A stretch of 64,000 nt of DNA from DASUPK01 sp963744105 (GTDB lineage: Bacteria; Actinomycetota; Thermoleophilia; Solirubrobacterales; 70-9), in assembly GCA_963744105.1 (NCBI GenBank), contig CAVUSJ010000010.1, positions 62,001 through 126,000 of the forward strand, in the 5' to 3' direction. The translations under genes were made by a program, and so were the position numbers. This document shows, in pieces, positions 8,925 to 17,410 of this stretch. Numbering within the stretch: position 1 is the stretch's first letter; each line of letters starts with the position of its first letter. The notes beneath the pieces are model-generated. The model made no database searches and was not told where the DNA came from. It saw nothing but the letters and a program-made list of their open reading frames with translations.

Positions 8925-9794
8925 TTACGCCTCCTGGAGCGCCCGATATCGCTCGCGCATGAAGTCGAGGGCGGCCTTGCGGTGGTCCTCCGCCGCGAGC
9001 AGCTCCGAGTAGGTCAGCTCGGCCCCCGTGAAGCCCGTTGCGTTCCAGAGCTCCCCGGAGACGTCGGCCGTCCAGGGCCCGACGTAGAGGTAGGGCTCCT
9101 TGTGGTCGTCGTCGCCGGGCGAGGCGCCGAAGTTCGCGCGTGTCCCGCCCGCCTCGGAGCCCAGCTCGATGGCGAGGTCGAAGTGCTCGGGCCAGAGCTG
9201 GACCAGCGAGGGATCCCCATCCGTCTCGTCGGCCCGGAGCTGCTCGAGCACCGAGCAGGCCAGGCCGTAGAACTCCCCGAGCGCCGTCGCGGCGGCGCGG
9301 TCCACGTCCGGGAGCGGCTCGCGGGTCTCCTCCTTGCCCCGCTGGCGCACGAGCTCGCCGTGCTCGACCCGGACCTGGCAGTCGGCGCCGCCCTGCTCGA
9401 AGAAGGGGGTGCCGAACCCGCCCCGCGTGTAGCGCAGGGCGATCTCGTTCGAGGGCATGCGAGCCGGCGCGACGACCGCCTCGGCGACCTTGTGAAGCGC
9501 GATTCGCGTCTCGGCGAACGAAGCCGGGAGCGGCTCGAGGCGCTTCCAGGCGCCCAGCCAGCGATCGGCGATCCAGGGAGCGAGCTCCGGCTCCTCTCGA
9601 GCGATGTCGTCCCAGGTGAGATCTCCCCGGTTGTGGACCGGTGAGACCAGGTCACGCCCCTCCGGCACCTCCCCCGGCTCGACCGGGTCGTCGGCGAAGG
9701 GAGGCTCGGTGACGGCGGGCGGCGACGGCTCCAGCACGCGAGCCTCGTAGTCGCCGCCGAGCTTGTCCTCGGCCTCTGCTCTCGGATGAGCCAC
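8925..9794 (-). CDS. Conserved protein of unknown function, 289 aa
   Basis: Predicted cytoplasmic, acidic protein with no signal peptide or membrane segment. The GTG at 9794 was chosen because it lies just before the divergent lipoprotein gene; an AGGG lies about 9-10 nt upstream. Notable stretches are the Trp-rich LAPWIADRWLGAWKRLEPLP, a middle segment with LRYTRGGFGTPFF, and a C-terminal half with QLWPEHFDLAIEL and YLYVGPW, which looks like a compact conserved core. I do not recognise a family or catalytic motif. It is 6 nt upstream of the protease gene on the same strand, so the two may share a transcript. Confidence 0.6.
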   Translation of the reverse strand: MAHPRAEAEDKLGGDYEARVLEPSPPAVTEPPFADDPVEPGEVPEGRDLVSPVHNRGDLTWDDIAREEPELAPWIADRWLGAWKRLEPLPASFAETRIALHKVAEAVVAPARMPSNEIALRYTRGGFGTPFFEQGGADCQVRVEHGELVRQRGKEETREPLPDVDRAAATALGEFYGLACSVLEQLRADETDGDPSLVQLWPEHFDLAIELGSEAGGTRANFGASPGDDDHKEPYLYVGPWTADVSGELWNATGFTGAELTYSELLAAEDHRKAALDFMRERYRALQEA

Positions 9795-9833
9795 CGGTTG
9801 CAACCCTAGTCCGTGCCTGCGTACGCTGCGGAT

Positions 9834-10838
9834 ATGGCTCGATGGAGCGTGCGGCTGTCCGCCTTCCTCGCACTGCTGCTTGCATCCTGCGGAGCCGACG
9901 CCGCCCCCGCCGAGCAGGTCTCCTGGGCCTCGTTTCAGCCGGCGCCCGGCGTGATCGACATCGCGGGGCCGCGCAGCGACGGGCGGCTCGTCGTCGCGAT
10001 GGGCGGCGGGCTCCAGCTGTTCGGCGGCGCCGGGCTCACGCCGTTCACGGCGCAGACCGGAGCGGGGGCATACGTCCCGGCCGTAGGCGAGTCCTACATC
10101 GCGCTGACGCCGAGAGTCCGGCTGCGAAAGGCGGGTTGCTCGTTCCACCGGGACGACGTCTTCGCGATCGCCAATCCCGGGGCCATCGTCCGGATCAGCC
10201 GGTCGGGCTCCGCCTCGAGCTTCGCGAAGACCCCGAGCCAGTTCCTCTCCGCGATCGCCTTCGACCGGGTCGGCGCCTTCGGCCACCGCCTGCTCGCGGT
10301 CGCCACGGCCAACGGCCAGAGCACCCTCTACGCCATCGACTGCCGGGGCCGGGTCCGCACCCTCGCCGATCACGGGCCGCTGGTCGAGGGCGGGATCGAG
10401 GTGGCGCCCCGGAGCTTTGGGCGCTTCGCCGGCCGCCTGATCGGCGCCGACGAGACCCACGGCCCGATCTACGCCTTCAAGCCGAACGGCACAGCGTCGG
10501 TCGTCGCGACCCCTGCCCTGGCGACGGGCGGCGACATCGGCGTCGAGTCAGTGGGGTTCGTCCCCCGCCTGCGGACGAACGGCGCCGCCTTCCTCGCGGA
10601 CCGAGGCGGCCAGGCCGCGCCGCATCAGGGCACGGACTCGATCCTGCGCCTGACGGCGGCACAGCTCCGGTCAGCGGGCGTAGCCGCGGGAGACTTGCTG
10701 GTCGCCACCGAGGGCGGGGCCGAGACGGTGGCCGTCCGCTGCCGCAAGGGCAAGGGCTGCGCTGACCTGCCGGTCGGCCCCGGCCCGTCGATCGCCCACG
10801 CCGAGGGACACATCGCGTTCCTCGGGATTCGCCACTAG
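9834..10838 (+). CDS. Predicted lipoprotein with propeller-like repeats
   Basis: 334-aa exported lipoprotein. The start ATG at 9834 gives a clean lipoprotein signal: Arg-containing N-region, hydrophobic LSAFLALLLAS and Cys22 (LLASCG lipobox). A GTG at 9813 is in frame but would add unneeded residues. The mature part is a series of short beta-type segments with Gly/Asp turns (DIAGPRSDGRLVVAMGG, LAVATANGQSTLYAID, GADETHGPIYAFKPNG), suggesting a beta-propeller of NHL/SMP-30 type. This is judged by repeat feel only. There are four Cys in two likely pairs. Its function is unknown; it probably binds or processes something at the cell surface. Confidence 0.65.
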   Translation: MARWSVRLSAFLALLLASCGADAAPAEQVSWASFQPAPGVIDIAGPRSDGRLVVAMGGGLQLFGGAGLTPFTAQTGAGAYVPAVGESYIALTPRVRLRKAGCSFHRDDVFAIANPGAIVRISRSGSASSFAKTPSQFLSAIAFDRVGAFGHRLLAVATANGQSTLYAIDCRGRVRTLADHGPLVEGGIEVAPRSFGRFAGRLIGADETHGPIYAFKPNGTASVVATPALATGGDIGVESVGFVPRLRTNGAAFLADRGGQAAPHQGTDSILRLTAAQLRSAGVAAGDLLVATEGGAETVAVRCRKGKGCADLPVGPGPSIAHAEGHIAFLGIRH

Positions 10839-12086
10839 CTAGAGCCGGACGAGGTTCGCCGCCTCGATCCCGCGGGTCACTCCGCGGAAGTCGAGGACCA
10901 GCGCTGACTCATCGACCAGGCGCTGGTAGTCGATCGACGGGTGCGCGGTGACGATGCAGACCAGGTCCGCGGCCGCCAGCGACTCGTCGAGGTCCGCCGA
11001 GGCGAGCTCCAGGTCAGGCAGCTCGGCGACGTGGGGGTCGTGGTAGCTGACGTCCGCGCCGAGATCCCGCAGCAGGCGAATGATCTTGAGCGCCGGCGAC
11101 TCGCGGATGTCGCCGACCCCGGCCTTGTAGGAGACGCCGAGGAGGACGATCTTCGCGTCCTTGGTGGCCTTGCCGACGTCGTTGAGGGCGCGCTCGATCC
11201 GGCGGACGCACCAGAGCGGCTGGTTCTGGTTGATCTTCCCCGCCAGCTCGATGAACTCGGTGTAGAAGTCGTGCTCGCGGGCCTTGTAGGAGAGGTAGAA
11301 GGGGTCCACCGGCAGGCAGTGGCCGCCCATGCCGGGGCCCGGGTCGAAGCGCATGAAGCCAAAGGGCTTCGATGCGGCGGCGTCGATGACCTCCCAGACG
11401 TCGATCCCGAGGCGCTCGCAGAGCATCGCCATCTCGTTGACGAGCGCGATGTTGACCGACCGGAAGATGTTCTCGAGGAGCTTGGTGAGCTCGGCCGCGT
11501 CCGGATTGCTCACCTCGATCACCTCGTCGCAGACCAGCGAGTAGAGCTCGACGGCGCGCTTCGTCGACTCCTCGTTGACTCCGCCAACCACCTTCGGCGT
11601 GGTCCGGATCGTGTAGTCGGTCCGGCCCGGGTCGATCCGCTCCGGCGAGAAGGCGAGGTGGAAGTCCTTGCCGGCGGAGAGCCCCGACTCCTCGAGGATC
11701 GGGCGCAGCCGCTCGCGGGTCGTGCCCGGGTAGGTCGTCGACTCGAGCACGATCAGCTGGCCCTTCCGCAGGATGGCGGCGAGCGAGGTCGCGGCGTCCA
11801 CCATGTAGCTCAGGTCCGGCTCGCGGGAGTTGGTGAGCGGAGTCGGGACGCAGATGATCACCGCGTCGCAGGCGCTCAGGTCCGGGTAGCGGCTGGTGGC
11901 GGTGAGGCGCTCGCCGAGGGCGGCGAGGGTCTCGGACGGCACGTCCTCGATGTAGCTGCGGCCCTCCGACAGGGCGTCGACCTTGCGCGGGTCGGCGTCC
12001 AGGCCCACCACATCGTGGCCCTCCTCGGCGAAGGCCACGGCGAGCGGAAGCCCGACATATCCGAGTCCGACGACTCCGATCTTCAT
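10839..12086 (-). CDS. UDP-N-acetylhexosamine/UDP-glucose 6-dehydrogenase family
   Basis: Oxidises the C6 hydroxyl of a UDP-sugar to a carboxylate in two NAD-dependent steps, giving a UDP-uronic acid for glycan assembly. 415 aa: Rossmann motif GLGYVGLP at 7-14, Lys202 in the central domain, and catalytic Cys257 in GPGMGGHCLPVDP, with the NAD/UDP domain after residue 300. The GMGGHCLPVDPFYL form is the one typical of UDP-GlcNAc (or UDP-ManNAc) 6-dehydrogenases such as WbpA/WecC/TviB rather than Ugd (GFGGSCFPKD), so an N-acetylaminosugar substrate is favoured. It is the last gene of a four-gene minus-strand operon starting at 16787, 22 nt below the membrane protein gene. Confidence 0.9.
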   Translation of the reverse strand: MKIGVVGLGYVGLPLAVAFAEEGHDVVGLDADPRKVDALSEGRSYIEDVPSETLAALGERLTATSRYPDLSACDAVIICVPTPLTNSREPDLSYMVDAATSLAAILRKGQLIVLESTTYPGTTRERLRPILEESGLSAGKDFHLAFSPERIDPGRTDYTIRTTPKVVGGVNEESTKRAVELYSLVCDEVIEVSNPDAAELTKLLENIFRSVNIALVNEMAMLCERLGIDVWEVIDAAASKPFGFMRFDPGPGMGGHCLPVDPFYLSYKAREHDFYTEFIELAGKINQNQPLWCVRRIERALNDVGKATKDAKIVLLGVSYKAGVGDIRESPALKIIRLLRDLGADVSYHDPHVAELPDLELASADLDESLAAADLVCIVTAHPSIDYQRLVDESALVLDFRGVTRGIEAANLVRL

Positions 12087-12108
12087 GCGGGCAATGGTAG
12101 GGAGCCGG

Positions 12109-14562
12109 CTACTTGCCGCTGGATGCCTTCTTGCCCTGCGACTTGGGCTGGCCGTGCTGGGACTCGGCCTGGGTCTGCTGCTTGGTCTGGGTGAGCTGGT
12201 TGACGCCGATCAGGTGGTCGACGAAGAGCTTGCACGCCTTGGCCGTCGGCACGAGCTTGAAGCCGTTGGGGTTCACCGCCGTCAGGTTGCCGATCACGGC
12301 GGGAGCGTCGACGCCGATCAGCGACTGGAACCAGTTGACGTTGTCCGCCGTCACGCTGACGGTGACCGGGCCGCCCTGGCTGGTCACGTCGCCCACCGGC
12401 CAGTAGGGGCCCTGGTCGGGGCGATAGGGGATGGCGGCATCGACGCCCGCGGGCAGGTGGACGTCGAGCCCCGGCGCCCTGACGGTCACGCCGGTCACCG
12501 GGCTGACGTACTGCAGCGAGAGCTCCCACCTGCCGGGCGGCAGGGTGATCGTCTGGCTGGCGGTCTGGCCGGGCGAGAGCTGGTTGTCGATCGGGGCGCT
12601 CTTCGCGGCCGCCACGCCTCCCTCGCCCAGGGAACCGGCGTGACCGCCCGCCTTCCAGTAGAGCCGCTTGGCGATCACGCTGCGCGGCTGCCAGGTCAGC
12701 GCCTCGCCGCCCGCCCGCGCGAACGGCGCGAGCTTCGGCCGGTTGCAGCGGAGGACGCGGCCGGGCCGGGCCTCCTCGTAGAGGTTCGCGATCGGCGGGG
12801 TGGTCCCGGCCCGCTTCCAGAGCCTGTACGACTTGGTCGAGTCGACCAGCGTCCAGCCGGGCGGGGCCTGGCTCTGGTAGATCGCGCTGGTGGTGACGGC
12901 GTAGGGGAAGTCGTTGAGGACCTTGGTGGGCACCGAGTCGAAGTCGATCGGCAGGCGCTGGCTCTTCGTCACGGCCGACGGAGTCCGGAGCTCCGCGTTG
13001 AAGGCGGGACTCCAGACCTGGGCGGTCCGCAGCCCGTAGTCGGTGAAGCGGTCGCTTGTCAGCGCCAGGACCTTCTGGCCGTTGACCTCGCCCTGGAACG
13101 CGCTCAGCTCCTGGAGGCGGTCGTGTGGCGCCACGACGGTGTCGCGCAGGGCGAGGAAGGTGGAGTAGCCGGCCAGCGCGACGAAAACGACCGCGAAGAT
13201 CCGCTTGGGCCAGCCGCCGCCCTTGGAGAAAAGGGCGGTGACGACGAGCAGCATCACCACCGAGGCCGGGACCACCACGGCCTTGGCGAGGATGTAGAGG
13301 CCGCCGTTCTCGACGTATTTGGTCCCCAGGTAGATGATGAGACCGGAGGCCACCGCAGCGGGGACCGCATAGTCGCGCTTGGCCATCCACCAGACGAGGC
13401 CGACGCTCACGGCGGCGATCCCGATCAGCCCGAAGATCCAGAAATGGGTTACGTCGTGGGTGCCGAGGAGCCAGCTGCCGCTCGGCCAGACACCCAGGGT
13501 CTCCAGCGGCGAGACGACGTAGCGCAGCTTGCTGTTCGTGTCGACGACGTTGCCGATCGACCCGGAGTGGATGAAGTCGAGCACCTTGGGGAGCTGGGTG
13601 AGCGCGACGAGCACGAGTACGATCGCCGCGGGAATCAGGATGTGCAGGGAATCGCGCACAGCCGCGCGGACCTTCTCCACGCCGCCCCGCCGGTCGATCA
13701 CAGCCAGCTGCGCGAGGATCCAGATGCCCGCGGTGACGGCGAGCCAGGCCACGCCGGGCAGGCTGTAGACGGGGATCATCGCCGCGGTGATCAGCGCCAG
13801 CCCGATCAGGATCGCGATGCGGCCCTCGGATTCCTGCTCGACCTCGCGTAAGCCGAGGGCGAAGGCGATCAGGAACATCCCGGCGATCAGCTCCTTGAAG
13901 CCGGCGATGCCGAGGACCGAGGCGGAGAGGTAGGCGAACGCGACGAGCAGGGCGGCGAGCAGGCGCCGGCCGCCGGGCATCTCCCGCAGGACGCCCAGCG
14001 TGGTGATGGCGGTCAGAACCGGCACCGCGACCAGCAGCCCGAGCCAGCCCCAGAGCGGCTGCGTCCCGAGCACGCTGACGACGGTCGCGACCAGGCTGTG
14101 CGGGCCGAGCGGGTAGCCGTTGATCACGCTCTGCGGCGTCGCCCGGCTCTGGTCGACGAGGTAGTCGACGTCGACCAGGTGCATGGCCATGTCGTTGTTG
14201 AGGCCGACGCCGGGGATGCCGATGTGCCCGCTCGCGATGAAGGGGAACGAGGCGAGCAGCAGGGAGACCAGCGCGACCGGGATCGCGAGGCCGACGGCAG
14301 GCCCCAGCATCGACTCCGAGCGCACCAGCAGGAAGACGATCGAGGCGACGACCAGGATCGCGCAGCAGGCGATTGAGGTCGCCTGGTCGCCAGGCAAGCG
14401 GATCGCGACGCTGCAGACCAGGATCACGGTGGCAAAGCCGACCGCGCCCTCCAGGAAGGATGCGTGCCTGCGGCCCAGCGCGAGCATGATCGCCCGGCCG
14501 ACCAGCAGGGATGCGAGCAGGATGATCCCCGCAGAGACGTAGGTTCCAGCGAAGGCGCCCAC
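12109..14562 (-). CDS. Large polytopic membrane protein with extracytoplasmic C-terminal domain
   Basis: 817 aa, GTG start at 14562. The first ~520 residues hold about 12 hydrophobic segments, the layout of GT-C-type lipid-sugar-dependent glycosyltransferases. The motif GLNNDMAMHLVDVDYL in the first large loop (with acidic residues) fits the usual GT-C acidic site in the first outer loop. The remaining ~290 residues are soluble, beta-rich and probably outside the membrane, ending in a Gln/Ser/Lys-rich tail. I infer a sugar transferase or polymerase-like role in glycan assembly from topology and position between a GT2 gene and the UDP-sugar dehydrogenase; no family name can be assigned. Confidence 0.7.
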   Translation of the reverse strand: MGAFAGTYVSAGIILLASLLVGRAIMLALGRRHASFLEGAVGFATVILVCSVAIRLPGDQATSIACCAILVVASIVFLLVRSESMLGPAVGLAIPVALVSLLLASFPFIASGHIGIPGVGLNNDMAMHLVDVDYLVDQSRATPQSVINGYPLGPHSLVATVVSVLGTQPLWGWLGLLVAVPVLTAITTLGVLREMPGGRRLLAALLVAFAYLSASVLGIAGFKELIAGMFLIAFALGLREVEQESEGRIAILIGLALITAAMIPVYSLPGVAWLAVTAGIWILAQLAVIDRRGGVEKVRAAVRDSLHILIPAAIVLVLVALTQLPKVLDFIHSGSIGNVVDTNSKLRYVVSPLETLGVWPSGSWLLGTHDVTHFWIFGLIGIAAVSVGLVWWMAKRDYAVPAAVASGLIIYLGTKYVENGGLYILAKAVVVPASVVMLLVVTALFSKGGGWPKRIFAVVFVALAGYSTFLALRDTVVAPHDRLQELSAFQGEVNGQKVLALTSDRFTDYGLRTAQVWSPAFNAELRTPSAVTKSQRLPIDFDSVPTKVLNDFPYAVTTSAIYQSQAPPGWTLVDSTKSYRLWKRAGTTPPIANLYEEARPGRVLRCNRPKLAPFARAGGEALTWQPRSVIAKRLYWKAGGHAGSLGEGGVAAAKSAPIDNQLSPGQTASQTITLPPGRWELSLQYVSPVTGVTVRAPGLDVHLPAGVDAAIPYRPDQGPYWPVGDVTSQGGPVTVSVTADNVNWFQSLIGVDAPAVIGNLTAVNPNGFKLVPTAKACKLFVDHLIGVNQLTQTKQQTQAESQHGQPKSQGKKASSGK

Positions 14563-14583
14563 GAGAGGCGAAAAGGGTACTGG

Positions 14584-15597
14584 TCAGGCCCCGATGCGGT
14601 CCCTGGTCGACTCCCCGCTCTCGCGCCCGAGCGTCAGGAACTGGTCGAGCGGATAGCCCCAGCGCAGACCGTGCAGGAGCTCCCGGTCGGACCGCCGCCG
14701 GACCGAGTCGACCCGCTCGCGGCGGGCGCGGATCTGCGCCCGGTTCGCGCGCACCCAGCCGTAGCTCCGGCACTTGGCTCGCAGGAACTTCGGCCCGCGC
14801 AGCAGGCAGTAGCCCCACATCATCAGCTCGCTCAGCAGGAGCAGCGGCGAGATCGCCAGGCGGGTGCCGAGCCGGAGGTCCGAGAGCAGCATCTTCCAGC
14901 GGTTGCGCTCGAGCAGGAACAGCTTGTGGGGGAACATCGAGAGGTGGTAGTCGTGCTTCACGGTCGAGCCCGGCACGCACCAGATCTCGCGTCCGGCGAT
15001 CCGCAGCAGCCAGGAGAGCTCGACGTCCTCGAAGTAGAGGAACCCGCTCTCATCCCAGCCTCCGATCTGCTCGAGAAGCTCCCGGCGGATCACGAACGCG
15101 GCGCCGTGCAGCCCCGTGACCTGGAAGGGCTCCTCACCGGCGATCTCCCGAGGCTTGTCGAGCCAGCGGTTGAAGCCGAGCCCGGTCTTGTTCAGGTTCT
15201 GGCCCGCGGCCATGATGCGCGAGTCATCCGACTCGAGCACGATCAGGGGACACGCCACCCCGGCCTCCGGCCTGGCCTCCAGCAGCGAGACGAGCGGATC
15301 GAGCCAGCCAGGGCTCACGGTGACGTCCATGTTCAGCACCGCAAGGTGGTCGCCGTGCGCCTCGGGAAGCGCGACGTTGACCGCTCCCGCGTAGCCGCGA
15401 TTGGTGGGCGAGCGGATCAGCCGCACGCGACCGTCCTCGGCGGCCAGCCGCTCCGCGACCTCGGCGCTGTCGTCGGAGGAGGCGTTGTCCACCACGACGA
15501 TCTCCGTCTCCGTGCCGCCCGTGTCCTCCAGCAGCGCCCGCAGGCAGTCCTCGAGGACCCCGGCGCCGTTGTAGTTGACGACTACGACCGAGACCAG
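14584..15597 (-). CDS. GT2 glycosyltransferase, probable CTG start
   Basis: Transfers a sugar from a nucleotide donor to the growing glycan. The N-terminus reads VSVVVVNYNGAG and VVDNASSDDS, with LNMDVTVSP as the metal-binding (DxD-type) region, GYAGAVNVAL, and later FLYFEDVELSWLLR, the WbbL/rhamnosyltransferase type ending. No ATG, GTG or TTG is in frame near the expected start. The first in-frame ATG/GTG/TTG inside is a GTG at 15495, which would cut off the essential beta1 strand. A CTG at 15597 gives a normal N-terminus (337 aa) with AGGAGG 10 nt upstream. It overlaps the preceding GT2 gene by 16 nt. Sequence error is the alternative explanation. Confidence 0.85.
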   Translation of the reverse strand: MVSVVVVNYNGAGVLEDCLRALLEDTGGTETEIVVVDNASSDDSAEVAERLAAEDGRVRLIRSPTNRGYAGAVNVALPEAHGDHLAVLNMDVTVSPGWLDPLVSLLEARPEAGVACPLIVLESDDSRIMAAGQNLNKTGLGFNRWLDKPREIAGEEPFQVTGLHGAAFVIRRELLEQIGGWDESGFLYFEDVELSWLLRIAGREIWCVPGSTVKHDYHLSMFPHKLFLLERNRWKMLLSDLRLGTRLAISPLLLLSELMMWGYCLLRGPKFLRAKCRSYGWVRANRAQIRARRERVDSVRRRSDRELLHGLRWGYPLDQFLTLGRESGESTRDRIGA

Positions 15598-16787
15598 TGG
15601 GCCGAGCCCTCCTCGGCGAGTCGGCTGATCCGGCCGCTGAAGATCGAGATGAAGAGCGCGGCGGAGAGCATCTGCAGGCCGAGGACCAGGAAGCTGGTGG
15701 AGAGCACCAGCGCCCGCGTGTCAGTGAAGACGTTGTTGCCGGCCCACTGGATCGTCAGCTGGACCAGCTTGGCGAACGAGCCGACCATGAGCAGCGCGCC
15801 GAGCGCTGCGACCCCGAGCCGGAACCGCACGGAGATGATCCGCAGCAGCCACCTGGGCGGAGGCTTCCCGGCCTCGACGCCGTACAGGGCGGCCGCCACT
15901 CCGAAGATCGTCAGCTGGAAGGCGGCGAGGACGCCGAGCGCGGCGACGATGAAGCTGTGGATGTTGAGCCCGAGGTAGGAGGTGGTGATCGGGCCGCTGG
16001 AGAGCAGGATCGCGCCGGTGATCGAGACGGCCATCAGCGTCAGGCCCGGCACGATGAAGGTGACCGTCGGGTTGTAGATCAGCAGCAGCACGATCACCCG
16101 GCCGAGGATCCGCAGGCCGTCCTTCCAGGGGCTGAGCTTCTTCTCGCCGACGCGCGGCAGGTAGGAGATCGGGATCTCCGCCTCGCGCAGGCCGCGGGCC
16201 TTCGCCTTGATCCCGATCTCGGTCTCGATGTCGAAGCCGCGGGCCTCGGTGCCGAGCCGCTCCGCCTCCGAGCGGCGGATCGCGTAGAGACCGGTGAGCT
16301 GGTCCGCGCCCTCGAGGCCGTGGCTGATCGCCAGCAGCTTGTTGAAGAGCCAATTCCCGAACCGGTTGACGAGCGGCATCGACTCCGGCTCGGACTCGCG
16401 GATGCCGCGGACCAGGTCGTTCTCGTCGAGGAGGTCGACCATCTCCTTGATGGCCGGGACGGGGTAGGTCGCGTCGGCGTCCATGATCACGACGTTCTCG
16501 CCCCGGGCCTCGGAGATGCCGGTGCGGATCGCGACGCCCTTGCCGCTGTTGGACTTGTGCTTGATCAGGCGGACCGGGTAGCGCTCCGCGACATCGGCTG
16601 TGTCGTCCGTGGAGCCGTCGTCCACCACGAGGACCTCATAGGAGCTGTCCAGGTACTCCCTGAGCTCGTCGAGGACGTGCGGGAGTGCCGCGCCCTCGTT
16701 GTACGCGGGAAGGACCACGGTCGTGCGGATGACGTCGGCGCTCGGCGCGCCCTCGTCGCCCGGCTTCTTCGAAGCGGTTACCGCCAT
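15582..16787 (-). CDS. GT2 polyprenyl-phosphate sugar transferase with membrane tail
   Basis: Dolichol-phosphate-mannose-synthase-like enzyme that moves a sugar from a nucleotide donor to polyprenyl phosphate at the inner face of the membrane. 401 aa: GT-A domain at about 20-230 with VVLPAYNEG, VVDDGSTDDT (56-63) and the metal motif DAD at 103-105 (IMDADATYP), then four or so membrane segments at about 240-380. The tail is of the type found in GtrB/DPM-like proteins with a C-terminal membrane anchor. It is the first gene of the operon running to 10839, so the lipid-linked sugar could feed the GT-C-like protein encoded two genes on. Confidence 0.88.
   Translation of the reverse strand: MAVTASKKPGDEGAPSADVIRTTVVLPAYNEGAALPHVLDELREYLDSSYEVLVVDDGSTDDTADVAERYPVRLIKHKSNSGKGVAIRTGISEARGENVVIMDADATYPVPAIKEMVDLLDENDLVRGIRESEPESMPLVNRFGNWLFNKLLAISHGLEGADQLTGLYAIRRSEAERLGTEARGFDIETEIGIKAKARGLREAEIPISYLPRVGEKKLSPWKDGLRILGRVIVLLLIYNPTVTFIVPGLTLMAVSITGAILLSSGPITTSYLGLNIHSFIVAALGVLAAFQLTIFGVAAALYGVEAGKPPPRWLLRIISVRFRLGVAALGALLMVGSFAKLVQLTIQWAGNNVFTDTRALVLSTSFLVLGLQMLSAALFISIFSGRISRLAEEGSAHWSRS
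15608..15613 (-). promoter_or_regulatory. Shine-Dalgarno AGGAGG for the CTG-initiated GT2 gene
   Basis: AGGAGG on the minus strand lies 10 nt before the proposed CTG start at 15597 and inside the end of the upstream GT2 gene. It decides the start because no standard start codon is available at usable distance in this frame. Confidence 0.6.
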
Positions 16788-16831
16788 GGGGGTGGGAAGG
16801 ATAGGAGCGTTCGGGCCCTGTGGCGGGCGGG

Positions 16832-17410
16832 TCAGCCCGACTCTTCGGGCGCCTCGCCGCGTGCCGCGAGGATCTCCTCACGCTCGGCGAGGCGGTTGCG
16901 CCTGCGCGTCTCGGCCTCACGCTGGCGCCGCTCCTCGACCGGCGTCTCGGTCTCGAGCGGTGGCACGGGCATGGGCTTCCCCTCCGTATCCACCGCGACC
17001 ATCGTCAGGTAGGCGGTGCTGGTCGCCCGGATCTCCCCGGTGACGGCGTTTTCGGCCTCGACGCGCACTCCGACCTCCATCGAGGTCCGCCAGACCGCGT
17101 TGACGCTCGCGACACAGCGCAGGAGTTCGCCCACGTAGACGGGGTGGAGGAACGTCATCCGGTCCATCCCGGCGGTCACCACGCGGCTGCCCGCGTGGCG
17201 GATCGCCGCGATGCCCGCCGCCTCGTCGCACATCCGCATGACCACGCCTCCGTGCACGAACCCGGCCGAGTTCGCGTCCTGGATGCTCATCCAGCGGATC
17301 AGCTCGGAGCGCGAGCCCGCGACGGTGCGCGGGCCGGTCCGCTTGTCCTCGGCCTCCGCGATGGGGCCGATCCTAGTCGGGCTACTCTCCGGCCGACCAT
17401 GCCCCGCCAC
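16832..17410 (-). CDS. Hotdog-fold acyl-CoA thioesterase
   Basis: YciA/BFIT-type thioesterase that hydrolyses acyl-CoA. The hotdog core is clear: MSIQDANSAGFVHGGVVMRMCDEAAG holds the catalytic Asp (QDAN) and the HGG turn, followed by MDRMTFLHPVYVGELLR and a long beta strand region. The C-terminus is a charged Glu/Arg-rich helix. The start is uncertain: the GTG at 17410 overlaps the divergent GT2 start by 12 bp and has no good Shine-Dalgarno, while no standard start lies closer to the conserved part except an ATG that would cut into it. It looks like a metabolic gene lying within the glycan locus and unrelated to it. Confidence 0.8.
   Translation of the reverse strand: MAGHGRPESSPTRIGPIAEAEDKRTGPRTVAGSRSELIRWMSIQDANSAGFVHGGVVMRMCDEAAGIAAIRHAGSRVVTAGMDRMTFLHPVYVGELLRCVASVNAVWRTSMEVGVRVEAENAVTGEIRATSTAYLTMVAVDTEGKPMPVPPLETETPVEERRQREAETRRRNRLAEREEILAARGEAPEESG

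Noticed and set aside
12083..14980. 965-codon minus-strand frame over the membrane protein gene
   Set aside because: Proline/arginine/glycine-rich with no motif; the other frame gives clear membrane helices.
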